From Rubrobacter taiwanensis (lineage in GTDB: Bacteria > Actinomycetota > Rubrobacteria > Rubrobacterales > Rubrobacteraceae): a stretch of 64,000 nucleotides of DNA. A program made the position numbers and the translations under genes. How positions within the stretch are numbered: position 1 is the first letter of the stretch; each line of letters starts with the position of its first letter. The stretch spans positions 1-64,000 of the forward strand of contig NZ_SKBU01000019.1 in assembly GCF_004337705.1 (NCBI RefSeq), in the 5' to 3' direction. The notes beneath the pieces were generated by a model. It ran no database searches. It worked only from the letters and a program-made list of their open reading frames with translations, and was not told the origin of the DNA. Shown here one piece after another: positions 1 to 7,817 of the stretch.

Positions 1-62
1 CTCCTTCTTTGGTCAGTTACAGAGCAACTAGACCGTATACAGGAGTAGGCTCCTCCTCTTCA

Positions 63-96
63 ACCTCCTCTATGAATAATTCAGGCTAGAGGAGGT
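63..96. repeat. 10-bp perfect inverted repeat before truncated kinase
   Basis: The arms at 63-72 and 87-96 are exact reverse complements, separated by a 14-base loop. The surrounding 80 bases are clearly more AT-rich than the rest of the window. The repeat ends just before the first codons of the N-terminally truncated kinase. It could be a terminator-like hairpin, or the trace of an insertion or deletion that removed the kinase 5' end. The sequence alone does not decide between these. Confidence 0.5.
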
Positions 97-115
97 CGGC
101 GTCCGGTATCCGGGG

Positions 116-2335
116 TTGGCCCGGTCGGAGGAGCTTCGCCGGACGGCCGAGAGGTACTACGCGGACTTCCGCCCGGCGGTCGAGGCGGGCGAGGAGGAGC
201 CAGAGGCCTTCGCGCGGGCCGGCGAGCGGAGCCTGAGGGAGCTGGAGGCGCTCGAAGGTGCTGTACAGGAGATCCAGCGCGTGGCCCAGGAGCGCTCGGA
301 GGCGGCGCTGGACCGGCTGCGGGCCGCGAACGCCGCGGCGCAGAGGAACCTCATTGCTGTCGTTGTGAGCCTGTTCCTCATCGGGGCCGCGCTCTCGTAC
401 ACCACGGTGCGCATGGTCGGCGAGCTCCGGAGCCTCTACGCCCGGGAGCAGCAGACGAACGAGAAGCTCGCCCGGAGCGAGGAGCGCTTCCGCGCGCTGG
501 TCAAGAACTCTTCGGACATCATCAGCGTCTTTGAGGCCGATGGCACGATTATCTACCACAGCCCCTCGCATCAGCGAATCCTGGGCTACCGGCCGGAGAA
601 ATTGGTTGGCCGGAACGTGTTCGAGCTGCCCCACATCCACCCGGAGGACTTCGGCATACAACGGAACTTCTTCGGCCGGATCCTGGCCTCCGGGCCGGAC
701 GAGCTCCAGACGGCCGAGTTCCGGTTGCGGGACGTGGAGGGCCGCTACCACGTCATGGAGGCCGTCGGAGCCAACCGGCTGGATGACCCGCTGGTGCACG
801 GGATAGTCATTAACTACCGCGACGTGACCGAGCGCCACCAGGCCGAGGAGAAGCTGCGCTTCCAGAAGGCGCTGCTGGAGTCTCAGACTGAGGCGTCCAT
901 AGACGGCATCCTGGTCGTCTCGGAGGGCGGAGAGATCCTCTCTTACAACCGGCGTTTCGTCGAGATCTGGAGCGTCCCGGAGGAGGTTATGGACTCCCGG
1001 CGGGACGAGGACGTGCTGCGGTTCGTCGTGGAGAAGGTCGAGGACCCCGTGGGTTTCCGGGCGCGGGTCGGGTACCTCTACGAACACCCGGAAGAGGAGA
1101 GCCACGAGGAGATCCCGCTGAGAGACGGGCGGGTCCTGGACCGCTACAGCGCGCCGGTCAGGAGCGCGGACGGCGTCTACTACGGCCGGGTCTGGTACTT
1201 CCGGGATATCACCGGGCGCAAGCGGGCCGAGGAGCAGCTGCGCCGGTATGCGGCTTTGATCGACCTCTCCTACGAGCCTATCTTCGTCTGGGATTTGGAA
1301 GAGGGTATCGTCGAGTGGAACAAGGGATGCGAGCGGCTCTACGGCTACAGCAAGGAGGAGGCTGCCGGCAGGGTGAGCCACCGGCTGCTCAAGACCGTCC
1401 ACCCGATAACGGTGGACGAGTTGAAAGAAGCGCTCCGGCGCGACGGCGTCTGGTCGGGCGAGGTGCGTCACACGACGCGCGGCGGGCGCGAGGTGATCGT
1501 CGAGAGCCGTCACCAGCTGGTTGAATCACAGGGGCGGCGGCTGGTGCTGGAGACCAACCGGGACATCACGGAGCGCAAGCGCATCGAGGAGGAGCTTGCG
1601 CGCTCCCTGCAATCCAAAACGGACTTCCTCGCCGACGTCTCGCACGAGCTGCGCACGCCGCTGACCATGATCCGCACGAACGCCGAGGTGGGACTGCACG
1701 TCGCACGCGACTGCCCCCACATAGAGCAGCTGGAGCAGATAGCGGTGGGGGCGGTGCGTATGTCTCGGCTGGTGGACGACCTCCTGTTCCTGGCCCGCTC
1801 GGACTCCGATTCGCCACCGCTAGAGATCAAGGCCGTGGCCGTACCGCTCTTCTTGGTCGAGCTGGCCGGCCGCGCGGAGGCTCTGGCTCGGGAGCGCGGC
1901 GCGGCCTTCGAAGCCTCACTCTGCGGCGAGGGCTGGCTCAGGATTGATCCCGCCCGCATCGAGCAGGCCGTGCTTATCCTGGTGGACAACGCCGCCAAGT
2001 ACGGCTCCACAGGAGATCCGATAACCCTGACCGCGGCTACCGCGGGCGGCGAGCTGTATCTGAGGGTGGAGGACCGGGGGCCGGGCATCCCCGCCGAAGA
2101 TCTGCCGCGCGTCTTCGACCGCTTCTACCGGGGCAAGACGGCTCGCAGCGACGGGCGTTCCGGGGGAGGCACCGGCCTGGGGCTCGCCATAGCCCGCACC
2201 ATCGTGGAGGCACACGGCGGCCGGATGGAAGCTGCAAACCGGCGCGGGGGCGGGGCCAGCATGTCCATCTACCTGCCGGTGGCTCAGAGCCTTGCGGATA
2301 CGCCCGAAGTGCGGAGCCCGATCGGCTCCGCGTAG
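116..2335 (+). CDS. multi-PAS sensor histidine kinase, N-terminally truncated
   Basis: Membrane sensor kinase of a two-component system. Residues 1-75 are helical and look like the second half of an extracytoplasmic four-helix sensor. One membrane helix follows (about 79-98), then three PAS/PAC domains (about 124-240, 250-370, 375-490). The HisKA domain has the H-box DVSHELRTPLT near 506. The ATPase domain has the N-box ILVDNAAKYG, DRGPGIP and GTGLGLAI. The TTG at 116 is the first usable start. The frame is open only from position 80, after a TAA, so the first transmembrane helix that such sensors need to thread their loop outside is missing. No response regulator is adjacent. The kinase core is intact, so it may still be active but with altered topology, or the gene may be decaying. 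Confidence 0.85.
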   Translation: MARSEELRRTAERYYADFRPAVEAGEEEPEAFARAGERSLRELEALEGAVQEIQRVAQERSEAALDRLRAANAAAQRNLIAVVVSLFLIGAALSYTTVRMVGELRSLYAREQQTNEKLARSEERFRALVKNSSDIISVFEADGTIIYHSPSHQRILGYRPEKLVGRNVFELPHIHPEDFGIQRNFFGRILASGPDELQTAEFRLRDVEGRYHVMEAVGANRLDDPLVHGIVINYRDVTERHQAEEKLRFQKALLESQTEASIDGILVVSEGGEILSYNRRFVEIWSVPEEVMDSRRDEDVLRFVVEKVEDPVGFRARVGYLYEHPEEESHEEIPLRDGRVLDRYSAPVRSADGVYYGRVWYFRDITGRKRAEEQLRRYAALIDLSYEPIFVWDLEEGIVEWNKGCERLYGYSKEEAAGRVSHRLLKTVHPITVDELKEALRRDGVWSGEVRHTTRGGREVIVESRHQLVESQGRRLVLETNRDITERKRIEEELARSLQSKTDFLADVSHELRTPLTMIRTNAEVGLHVARDCPHIEQLEQIAVGAVRMSRLVDDLLFLARSDSDSPPLEIKAVAVPLFLVELAGRAEALARERGAAFEASLCGEGWLRIDPARIEQAVLILVDNAAKYGSTGDPITLTAATAGGELYLRVEDRGPGIPAEDLPRVFDRFYRGKTARSDGRSGGGTGLGLAIARTIVEAHGGRMEAANRRGGGASMSIYLPVAQSLADTPEVRSPIGSA

Positions 2336-2337
2336 GT

Positions 2338-2853
2338 CTACTCCCCGGAGGAGTGGCTCTCTTCCGGTCTGGTTCTCTCGGCGCGGAACGCCGCCGCAGC
2401 CAGCATCAGCGCGCCGGCGACTATCGCGACGTCGGCGGCGTTGAAGACGGGCCAGATGCGGAAGTCCAGGTAGTCGGTCACGGCCCCGGCGGCGATGCGG
2501 TCGAAGAGGTTCCCGGCCGCCCCGCCGAGCACCAGTCCGCATCCGGAGGTCACGTACCGGGATGGAGGGTGGGCGAGCAGCATCCAGAGCACCGCGCCCA
2601 CCGCGATGATGCTCCCGATCATCAGGATGCCGGGGCTCCCGTCCAGGATACCGAACGCTCCGCCGGGGTTCTCGATGTAGGTCAGGTGGAAGACGCCGGG
2701 GATCAGCGGCACGCTCTCCCCAATGTTCATGGAGGACTCCACGGCCCGCTTGAGCACGTAGTCCACCCCGAAGACCGAGGCCGCGATCAGGGCCGCTCCC
2801 GGCACCGCGGCTCTCCGGCGGCCGGCTCTTCCCTTTTGCGGATGATCACTCAC
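2338..2853 (-). CDS. lspA: lipoprotein signal peptidase (signal peptidase II)
   Basis: Cleaves the signal peptide of diacylglyceryl-modified prolipoproteins in the cytoplasmic membrane. The 171 residues show the usual four hydrophobic segments. Both conserved motifs that carry the catalytic aspartates are present: GNLFDRI and FNAADV near the C-terminus. The conserved YIENPGGAFG segment is in the first periplasmic loop. The length fits the family. It converges with the sensor kinase, ending 2 bases from the kinase stop, and is transcribed in the same direction as the deacetylase and LysR genes to its right. At least one substrate candidate is in this window, the HtrA-like protease with an LGGC lipobox. 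Confidence 0.96.
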   Translation of the reverse strand: MSDHPQKGRAGRRRAAVPGAALIAASVFGVDYVLKRAVESSMNIGESVPLIPGVFHLTYIENPGGAFGILDGSPGILMIGSIIAVGAVLWMLLAHPPSRYVTSGCGLVLGGAAGNLFDRIAAGAVTDYLDFRIWPVFNAADVAIVAGALMLAAAAFRAERTRPEESHSSGE

Positions 2854-2859
2854 GGATGG

Positions 2860-3015
2860 TCAGATCGTACCATACGGCCGTCTTCTGGCGGCCTCGCTTG
2901 GCCAGGGGATGATCGAGGCGCCGCCGCTGCGCTCCAGCACGGCGTATTTGATCTGCTCCACCCTCTCTATACCCTGCGTCATGCGCGCCTGCTCTAAGAT
3001 GTCCGCGGGCCGCCT
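2860..3015 (-). pseudogene. C-terminal fragment resembling DUF421/YetF family
   Basis: A reading frame of about 50 codons directly upstream of lspA encodes [12 protein letters not shown] followed by a segment ending [22 protein letters not shown]421 (YetF-like) membrane proteins end in this pattern: a helix, then a strand with an 'AVLE..G.ISVIP' motif. The membrane part and the rest of the cytoplasmic domain are absent, because the frame upstream runs into the overlapping deacetylase gene and has no resemblance. The internal ATG at 2982 could express 40 residues. The best reading is the 3' remnant of a deleted gene. Family assignment is from memory of the C-terminal pattern and is moderate. 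Confidence 0.45.
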
Positions 3016-3884
3016 CAGGTCTGGGTGAGGTCGAGCCGGAGGCCGCCGGCGAATGCTGCGCGGCGCTCGTGCAGCCGGGTGGCGGCCTCCCCGCAGGGAG
3101 CACACCACACCCTGCCGCTCCGGACGAGATCCCGCAGCACCCCAAGCGCCTCGTTCAGTACCCGGAAGCGTTCTTCCCGGTCCGCGAGGAACGGGTGGAA
3201 CAGCAGGGATGCGTAGCCGCCTTCTCCGACGATCTTTTCCAGGACCGCCCGGACCCTCTCCCCGAAGCGGTGGGGAGGCAGGGGGTCCTCCGACCCCGTG
3301 TCGGCCCTGCGCAGTTCTCCGAAACGCGGCAGATAGTAGTAGGCGTCTATCAGCCGCCAGTCGAAGGGCAGAACGGCGAGCCCCTCCAGCATGCCCGCTC
3401 CCTCCCCCGCCGGTGAGCAGTAGGTGAAGCCCAGCTCCGCGAGCAGACCCCACGAGGAAGGGTTGAGCCGCCCCCCCGGCGGCCGGAAGCCCCGCAGCCG
3501 AAGGTTCAGCCTCTCCATCTCGCGGACTCCACGCTCCAGCAGCTGCACCTCCTCGGCGGGACTCAGACCCGCCCAGTACTCATGCCGCCAGCCGTGGTAT
3601 CCCAGCTCGTGGCCGCGGCTCGCGATCTCCAGGAGCGCTTCGGGGTAGATCCGGGCGTTAAGGCCCTCGACGAAGAACGTGGCCCGGATGCCGGACTCGT
3701 CCAGCAGATCCAGCACCCGCGGCAGTACGCGCCTAACCGAGAAGTGACGCCCGAGCGGTTCTCCTCCGGGCCACAGCCCGCGCTCCAGATCTGCAGCCTC
3801 CCCCAGATTGTCGAAGGTCACGCTGACCGCGGCGTGGGGACGCTGTGAATCCCAGCCGGCGGCTGCGCCGCTCGCATCGCTCAT
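3015..3884 (-). CDS. polysaccharide deacetylase (NodB-like) family protein
   Basis: A 289-residue protein of the carbohydrate esterase 4/NodB-like superfamily. It has 'AVSVTFDN' in place of the usual TFDDG, ATFFVEG, the metal-binding-type '[11 protein letters not shown]' and FRPPGGR. The second Asp of the classical TFDD motif is Asn here, so metal binding or activity may differ, and the substrate may not be peptidoglycan or chitin. No signal peptide is visible, which suggests a cytoplasmic enzyme. The ATG at 3884 is chosen because it follows GGAAGGAGG by six bases and overlaps the stop of the LysR gene as ATGA, indicating translational coupling. A longer frame from 3905 lacks such a site. Confidence 0.82.
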   Translation of the reverse strand: MSDASGAAAGWDSQRPHAAVSVTFDNLGEAADLERGLWPGGEPLGRHFSVRRVLPRVLDLLDESGIRATFFVEGLNARIYPEALLEIASRGHELGYHGWRHEYWAGLSPAEEVQLLERGVREMERLNLRLRGFRPPGGRLNPSSWGLLAELGFTYCSPAGEGAGMLEGLAVLPFDWRLIDAYYYLPRFGELRRADTGSEDPLPPHRFGERVRAVLEKIVGEGGYASLLFHPFLADREERFRVLNEALGVLRDLVRSGRVWCAPCGEAATRLHERRAAFAGGLRLDLTQT

Positions 3885-4786
3885 CGTCCGCCTCCTTCCC
3901 CCCATCCGGTAACCTCCCCGACCACGTTCAGGAAGGCCTTCAGAACCGGAGAGGTATCGCCGCGCCGCCAGACGGCTCCGAGCTCTATCTCCGGCGAAAG
4001 GCCCTCGACAGCCTTGTAGACGACACCGGTCCTCTGGAGGTTCCGCAGCGAGGCGGGGACCAGCGTCACTCCTATGCCCCCGGCGACCAGACTGACTGTG
4101 GTCTGCATGAGCCAGGCCTCCTGTACCACCCTGGGCTCGAACCCTGCCCGCCGGCAGTGCGCCGCGATCTTGTCACGCAACCCCGCCCCCCGGTATTTGG
4201 GAGTGAGCACGAACGGCTCCTCCGCGAGATCCTGAAGCGTTACCCGGGGCCTCGCCGCCAGAGGATGCGTATCCGGCAGAACCGCGACGAAGGGCTCGCG
4301 CGAGACGGACCGAGACTCCAGAGAGCCCTGCTCGAAGAGCGGCAGGTACAGAAAGCCCACGTCCACACGCCCGTCACCCAGAGATCCAAGCAAACGATCC
4401 GGATCCGCCTCCCGCAACAGCAGCTCTACGCTCGGGAAACGCTCGCCGAAAGCCCGCAGAAGCGGAGGGAGTATCCGGTTGGCGGCAGAAGGTACGAACC
4501 CCACGGATAGCCGCCCCACCTCTCCCTGCCCGGCACGTTGCACTACGCTGGCCGCCTGCTCAGCGTGTACCAGAAGCCGCCGCGCCTCCTCCAAAAGCAG
4601 CCGCCCGGCCTCCGTCAGCCGGACGTTGCGCTTGTTGCGGTAGAAGAGCCGCGCCCCAAGCTCCTCCTCCAACTGCCGAATCTGATAGCTCAACGGAGGC
4701 TGCGCCATGTGCAGCCGCTCAGCCGCCCGAGTGAAGCTCAACTCCTCCGCCACAACGACGAAATAACGCAGCCGCTGCAGATTCAT
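3881..4786 (-). CDS. LysR-family regulator, BenM/CatM/CatR type
   Basis: Transcriptional regulator of 301 residues. The N-terminal winged helix-turn-helix (about 1-60, LSFTRAAERLHMAQPPLSYQ) matches the branch that controls aromatic-acid catabolism. A periplasmic-binding-protein-like effector domain follows. It is divergent from the CoA-transferase operon, and the 80-base gap contains an exact ATAC-N7-GTAT sequence, the DNA site known for BenM/CatM/CatR regulators. By family precedent the effector would be muconate, benzoate or a related acid. It probably activates the catabolic genes to its right and represses itself. It is translationally coupled to the deacetylase gene downstream. Confidence 0.9.
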   Translation of the reverse strand: MNLQRLRYFVVVAEELSFTRAAERLHMAQPPLSYQIRQLEEELGARLFYRNKRNVRLTEAGRLLLEEARRLLVHAEQAASVVQRAGQGEVGRLSVGFVPSAANRILPPLLRAFGERFPSVELLLREADPDRLLGSLGDGRVDVGFLYLPLFEQGSLESRSVSREPFVAVLPDTHPLAARPRVTLQDLAEEPFVLTPKYRGAGLRDKIAAHCRRAGFEPRVVQEAWLMQTTVSLVAGGIGVTLVPASLRNLQRTGVVYKAVEGLSPEIELGAVWRRGDTSPVLKAFLNVVGEVTGWGEGGGR

Positions 4787-4796
4787 GCCTGGATTT

Positions 4797-4811
4797 ATAC
4801 AGGATATGTAT
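4797..4811 (+). promoter_or_regulatory. LysR-type operator ATAC-N7-GTAT
   Basis: ATAC at 4797-4800, seven bases, then GTAT at 4808-4811. This is the published BenM/CatM-type consensus. It lies 11 bases upstream of the LysR start codon and about 55 bases before the CoA-transferase gene, the position expected for a primary LysR recognition site in a divergent promoter. Confidence 0.7.
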
Positions 4812-4828
4812 TAATAGGTCAAGTAAAT

Positions 4829-4843
4829 GTATTGGACGTATTA
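4829..4843 (+). promoter_or_regulatory. promoter motif GTATTGGACGTATTA shared with 8935
   Basis: This 15-base sequence recurs with two changes at 8935-8949, upstream of the dioxygenase operon. It includes a -35-like TTGGAC (4832-4837) about 30 bases before the CoA-transferase start. The shared block probably marks co-regulation or a common promoter element for the two catabolic operons. Confidence 0.5.
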
Positions 4844-4866
4844 CTCTTCTGAGATCAGAATTAGGT

Positions 4867-5607
4867 ATGAGGAGTTTGGATGAGATATCTTGCGGCATGG
4901 TAGGCAGTGAGCTCATATCTGCGGAGGAGGCTGCGGCTCTGGTAGGGTCGGGCAGCACGGTCATGGTGGGGGGGTTCGGTCTGGTGGGGACGCCGCTGAC
5001 GATACTTGAGGCGCTTGTTGCTTCGCCGGGGGTGAGGGATCTCACGACGATCAGCAACAACGTCGGCGAGCCGGGCAAGGGGCTGGGGAAGCTTTTGCTT
5101 GCGGGCAAGATCCGGCGGGTGATCGGCTCCTACTTCACCAGCAACCCGGACGTTCTGGAGCGTTACGGCCGCGGTGAGCTGGAGGTCAGGCTCGTCCCGC
5201 AGGGGACGCTGGCCGAGGCCATACGCGCCGGGGGTGCGGGGATCGGGGGGTTCTACACCAGGACGGGGGTGGGGTCGGAGCTGGCCGAGGGGCGGGAGGT
5301 GCGGGAGATAGATGGGCAGCTCTACCTCTTCGAGAAACCTTTGCGGGCGGATATCGCCCTCATCCGGGCTCACCGGGCGGACGCTTTAGGCAACCTGACC
5401 TACTACAAGACGGCCCGCAACTTCAATCCGGAGATGGCCACTGCGGCGGATGTGGTCGTCGCCGAGGTGGACGAGATCGTCGGGGCCGGGGAACTGGACC
5501 CGGAGCACATCGTAACGCCGCACCTGTACGTGGACTATCTGGTGCGGGCGGAGATCACGCTCAGGAGCGGGCCGGAGCCGCTCTTGGACCGGACGGGAGG
5601 TGGGTGA
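4867..5607 (+). CDS. 3-oxoacid CoA-transferase, subunit A
   Basis: Alpha subunit (246 residues) of a class I CoA-transferase of the 3-oxoadipate/acetoacetate type. The N-terminal 'GSTVMVGGFGLVGTPLTILEAL' region and the later 'TISNNVGEPG' and 'GSYFTSNPDV' are diagnostic. It overlaps subunit B by eight bases, as expected for a 1:1 complex. It is first in an operon next to a BenM-type regulator and upstream of a ring-cleavage dioxygenase, so transfer of CoA to 3-oxoadipate at the end of an aromatic pathway is the likeliest role. The specific acid is inferred from context. ATG 4867 is used; ATG 4897 is possible, but neither has a strong ribosome-binding site. Confidence 0.9.
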   Translation: MRSLDEISCGMVGSELISAEEAAALVGSGSTVMVGGFGLVGTPLTILEALVASPGVRDLTTISNNVGEPGKGLGKLLLAGKIRRVIGSYFTSNPDVLERYGRGELEVRLVPQGTLAEAIRAGGAGIGGFYTRTGVGSELAEGREVREIDGQLYLFEKPLRADIALIRAHRADALGNLTYYKTARNFNPEMATAADVVVAEVDEIVGAGELDPEHIVTPHLYVDYLVRAEITLRSGPEPLLDRTGGG

Positions 5608-6283
5608 GTTGTCGGCGAGTCCGGTGGCGCATGAGATCGCGCGCAGGGTCGCCCGGCATCTGAGACCGGGCGACGTGGTCAACCTCGGCATCGGCATCCC
5701 CACGCTCGTGGCCGATCACGTGCCCGGGGGCGTCAGGGTCTTCCTGCAGACCGAGAACGGCATGCTCGGGGCCGGTCCCACGCCCGGGCCCGGGCGGTTG
5801 GACCCCGAGCTCATAAACGCCGGAAAGCTTCCGATCACGGAGGACGTTGGGGCCTCCTACTTCTCCAGCTCCGAGTCCTTCGCCATGATCCGGGGCGGCC
5901 ACGTCTCCGTGGCGGTTCTGGGCGTCCTGCAGGTGGACCGTCTGGGGCGTATCGCCAACTGGGCGATCCCGGGCCGGCCGGTCCTGGGCGTGGGCGGGGC
6001 GATGGACTTGCTCGCGGGGGCGAAGACGGTCGTGGTGGCGACCACGCACCTGACGAAGAGGGGCGAGCCCAAGATCGTCGAGGAGTGCTCCTTCCCGCTC
6101 ACCGGGGACCGCCCGGCGGACCTCGTCGTGACCGAGCACGCCACCTTCTCCGTAGACGAGGAAGGGCTCGTACTGGAGGAGGTGGCACCGGACTCGGCGT
6201 TCGAGTGGGTGCGCGCGAATACCCTCGCTCCCTTCCGCGTCTCCGCGGAGATCGGGGCGGAATCCGCCAGGGAGGGTCTTTGA
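5600..6283 (+). CDS. 3-oxoacid CoA-transferase, subunit B
   Basis: Beta subunit (up to 227 residues). It carries VNLGIGIPTLVADHV and the TENGMLG segment, whose Glu is the catalytic residue that forms the glutamyl-CoA thioester in this family. The frame opens at GTG 5600 inside subunit A. The GGGAGGTG sequence at 5594-5601 suits the TTG at 5609 better, so the mature protein may begin MSASPVAHE. The stop TGA is embedded in the start of the DUF35 gene. The four genes from 4867 to 7805 overlap end to end and must be one transcript. Confidence 0.9.
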   Translation: MGELSASPVAHEIARRVARHLRPGDVVNLGIGIPTLVADHVPGGVRVFLQTENGMLGAGPTPGPGRLDPELINAGKLPITEDVGASYFSSSESFAMIRGGHVSVAVLGVLQVDRLGRIANWAIPGRPVLGVGGAMDLLAGAKTVVVATTHLTKRGEPKIVEECSFPLTGDRPADLVVTEHATFSVDEEGLVLEEVAPDSAFEWVRANTLAPFRVSAEIGAESAREGL

Positions 6284-6660
6284 GGGGTCCGGGAGAGAGC
6301 GGGGCTCCGGCGGCCGTGTACCGGGACCATCTGAGGCAGGGCCGGCTCGCCTACCAGCGCTGCACCGATTGCTCGTCCGCCGTCTTCTACCCGCGGGTGC
6401 TGTGTCCGGTCTGCGGGAGCGGCGCGCTGGAGTGGCGCGAGAGCGCGGGGTGGGGAACGGTCTACGCGACGACCGCCGTGCATAGCCGGAACCGCGAGCC
6501 CCGCAGCGTCGTCTTGGTGGACCTCGATGAGGGCTTCCGCATGATGAGCCGGGTTGAGGGCGTTCCCGCGGAGGAGGTCGAGATCGGGGCGCGGGTGCGT
6601 TTCGAGGTGCGTCTGGAGGGAGGAGAGCCCGTAGCGGTTTTCCGCGGGGAGGAGCGTTGA
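6280..6660 (+). CDS. DUF35 zinc-ribbon/OB-fold acyl-CoA-binding protein
   Basis: About 126 residues from TTG 6280. An N-terminal helix is followed by a rubredoxin-like zinc ribbon (CTDC and CPVC pairs near residues 27 and 44) and a C-terminal OB-fold. Proteins of this type form stable complexes with thiolase-fold enzymes, feeding them acyl-CoA substrate. The gene overlaps both neighbours by four bases, and the downstream neighbour is exactly such a thiolase-fold protein. The start is set by a GGAGGG just upstream and the TTGA overlap; GTG 6316 is a shorter alternative. Confidence 0.85.
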   Translation: MRGPGESGAPAAVYRDHLRQGRLAYQRCTDCSSAVFYPRVLCPVCGSGALEWRESAGWGTVYATTAVHSRNREPRSVVLVDLDEGFRMMSRVEGVPAEEVEIGARVRFEVRLEGGEPVAVFRGEER

Positions 6661-7805
6661 GCCTCCGGGGCAGGGTGGCGATCGTCGGGGCGGCCGAGTC
6701 GGATCTCGGCGAGGTCGGGCCGGGCTTCACGCCGCTGGACCTCATCGGGCAGGCGGCGAGCCGCGCGCTCGAGGACGCCGGTCTGAACAGAGAAGAGGTG
6801 GACGGGCTGTTCAGCGCCTCGGTCTACTACCAGATGCCGACGCTCTCCGTTGGGGAGTACCTCGGCATCCGCCCTCGCTACTCCGACGCGACGATGATGG
6901 GTGGCAGCTCCTTCGTCTCGCACCTGCTGCACGCGGCGTCTGCCATAGTGGCCGGGCTCTGCGAGGTGGCCCTGATCGCCTACGCCTCTACTCAGCTCTC
7001 CGACGGCGGATTCCGCGGCGTGAGCGACCCGCCCGATCCCTACGAGACCCCCTACGGCCCGCGCTACCCGGTCAGCATGTACGCTCTGGCCGCCTCCCGG
7101 CACATGTACCGGTACGGGACCACCCGCGAACAGCTCGCCGAGGTTGCCGTTGCCGCCAGGGAATGGGCGAAGCTGAACCCGAAGGCCTTCAGGCGCGATC
7201 ACCTGAGCGTCGAGGACGTGCTCTCCTCGCGCATGATCTCCTCGCCCCTGAGCCTCCTGGACTGCTGCCTGGTGACCGACGGCGGCGGCGCTCTGATTCT
7301 TGTCTCCGCCGAACGCGCAGAAGAGCTGCGCAAGCCCCCCGTCTACGTGCTCGGCGTGGGCGAGGCCCACTGGCACCGCAACATCTCCGAGATGCCGGAC
7401 CTCACCGTGACCGCAGCGGTAGATTCAGGACGACGGGCCTACGAGATGGCGGGTGTCGGTCCGGAAGAGGTGGACGTGGCGATGCTCTACGACGCCTTCA
7501 CCATCAACCCGATCTTGTTTCTGGAGGACTTGGGGTTCTGCGAGAAGGGCGAGGGCGGCCCCTTCGTGGAGGACGGCCGCATAGCCCCCGGCGGAGAGCT
7601 TCCGGTCAACACCAACGGCGGCGGGCTCTCGTACAACCACCCCGGCATGTACGGCCTGCTCCTGCTGGTCGAGGCCGTAAGGCAGCTGCGGGGCGAGTGC
7701 GGCGAGCGGCAGGTGGAGGGCGCGGAGGTCGCCCTCGCTCACGGCAACGGCGGCGTGCTATCCAGCCAGGTGACGGCCGTCCTGGGCTCGGCGAATGCTC
7801 TGTGA
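6657..7805 (+). CDS. thiolase-superfamily protein without the usual nucleophilic Cys
   Basis: A 382-residue member of the SCP2-thiolase/lipid-transfer-protein branch. Conserved features are the 'VDGLFSAS' N-terminus, AMLYDAFT and the C-terminal 'NTNGGGLSYNHPGMYG', which holds the thiolase His region. At the place of the catalytic cysteine (about residue 80) the sequence is MMGGSSFVSHL, with Ser and no Cys. In the Ltp2-DUF35 complexes of steroid side-chain breakdown, thiolase-fold enzymes lacking Cys act as retro-aldolases using conserved Tyr. The DUF35 partner encoded immediately upstream fits that model. It may cleave a beta-hydroxyacyl-CoA rather than thiolyse a ketoacyl-CoA. The substrate is unknown. 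Confidence 0.85.
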   Translation: MSLRGRVAIVGAAESDLGEVGPGFTPLDLIGQAASRALEDAGLNREEVDGLFSASVYYQMPTLSVGEYLGIRPRYSDATMMGGSSFVSHLLHAASAIVAGLCEVALIAYASTQLSDGGFRGVSDPPDPYETPYGPRYPVSMYALAASRHMYRYGTTREQLAEVAVAAREWAKLNPKAFRRDHLSVEDVLSSRMISSPLSLLDCCLVTDGGGALILVSAERAEELRKPPVYVLGVGEAHWHRNISEMPDLTVTAAVDSGRRAYEMAGVGPEEVDVAMLYDAFTINPILFLEDLGFCEKGEGGPFVEDGRIAPGGELPVNTNGGGLSYNHPGMYGLLLLVEAVRQLRGECGERQVEGAEVALAHGNGGVLSSQVTAVLGSANAL

Positions 7806-7817
7806 GGAGGAGTCTCC

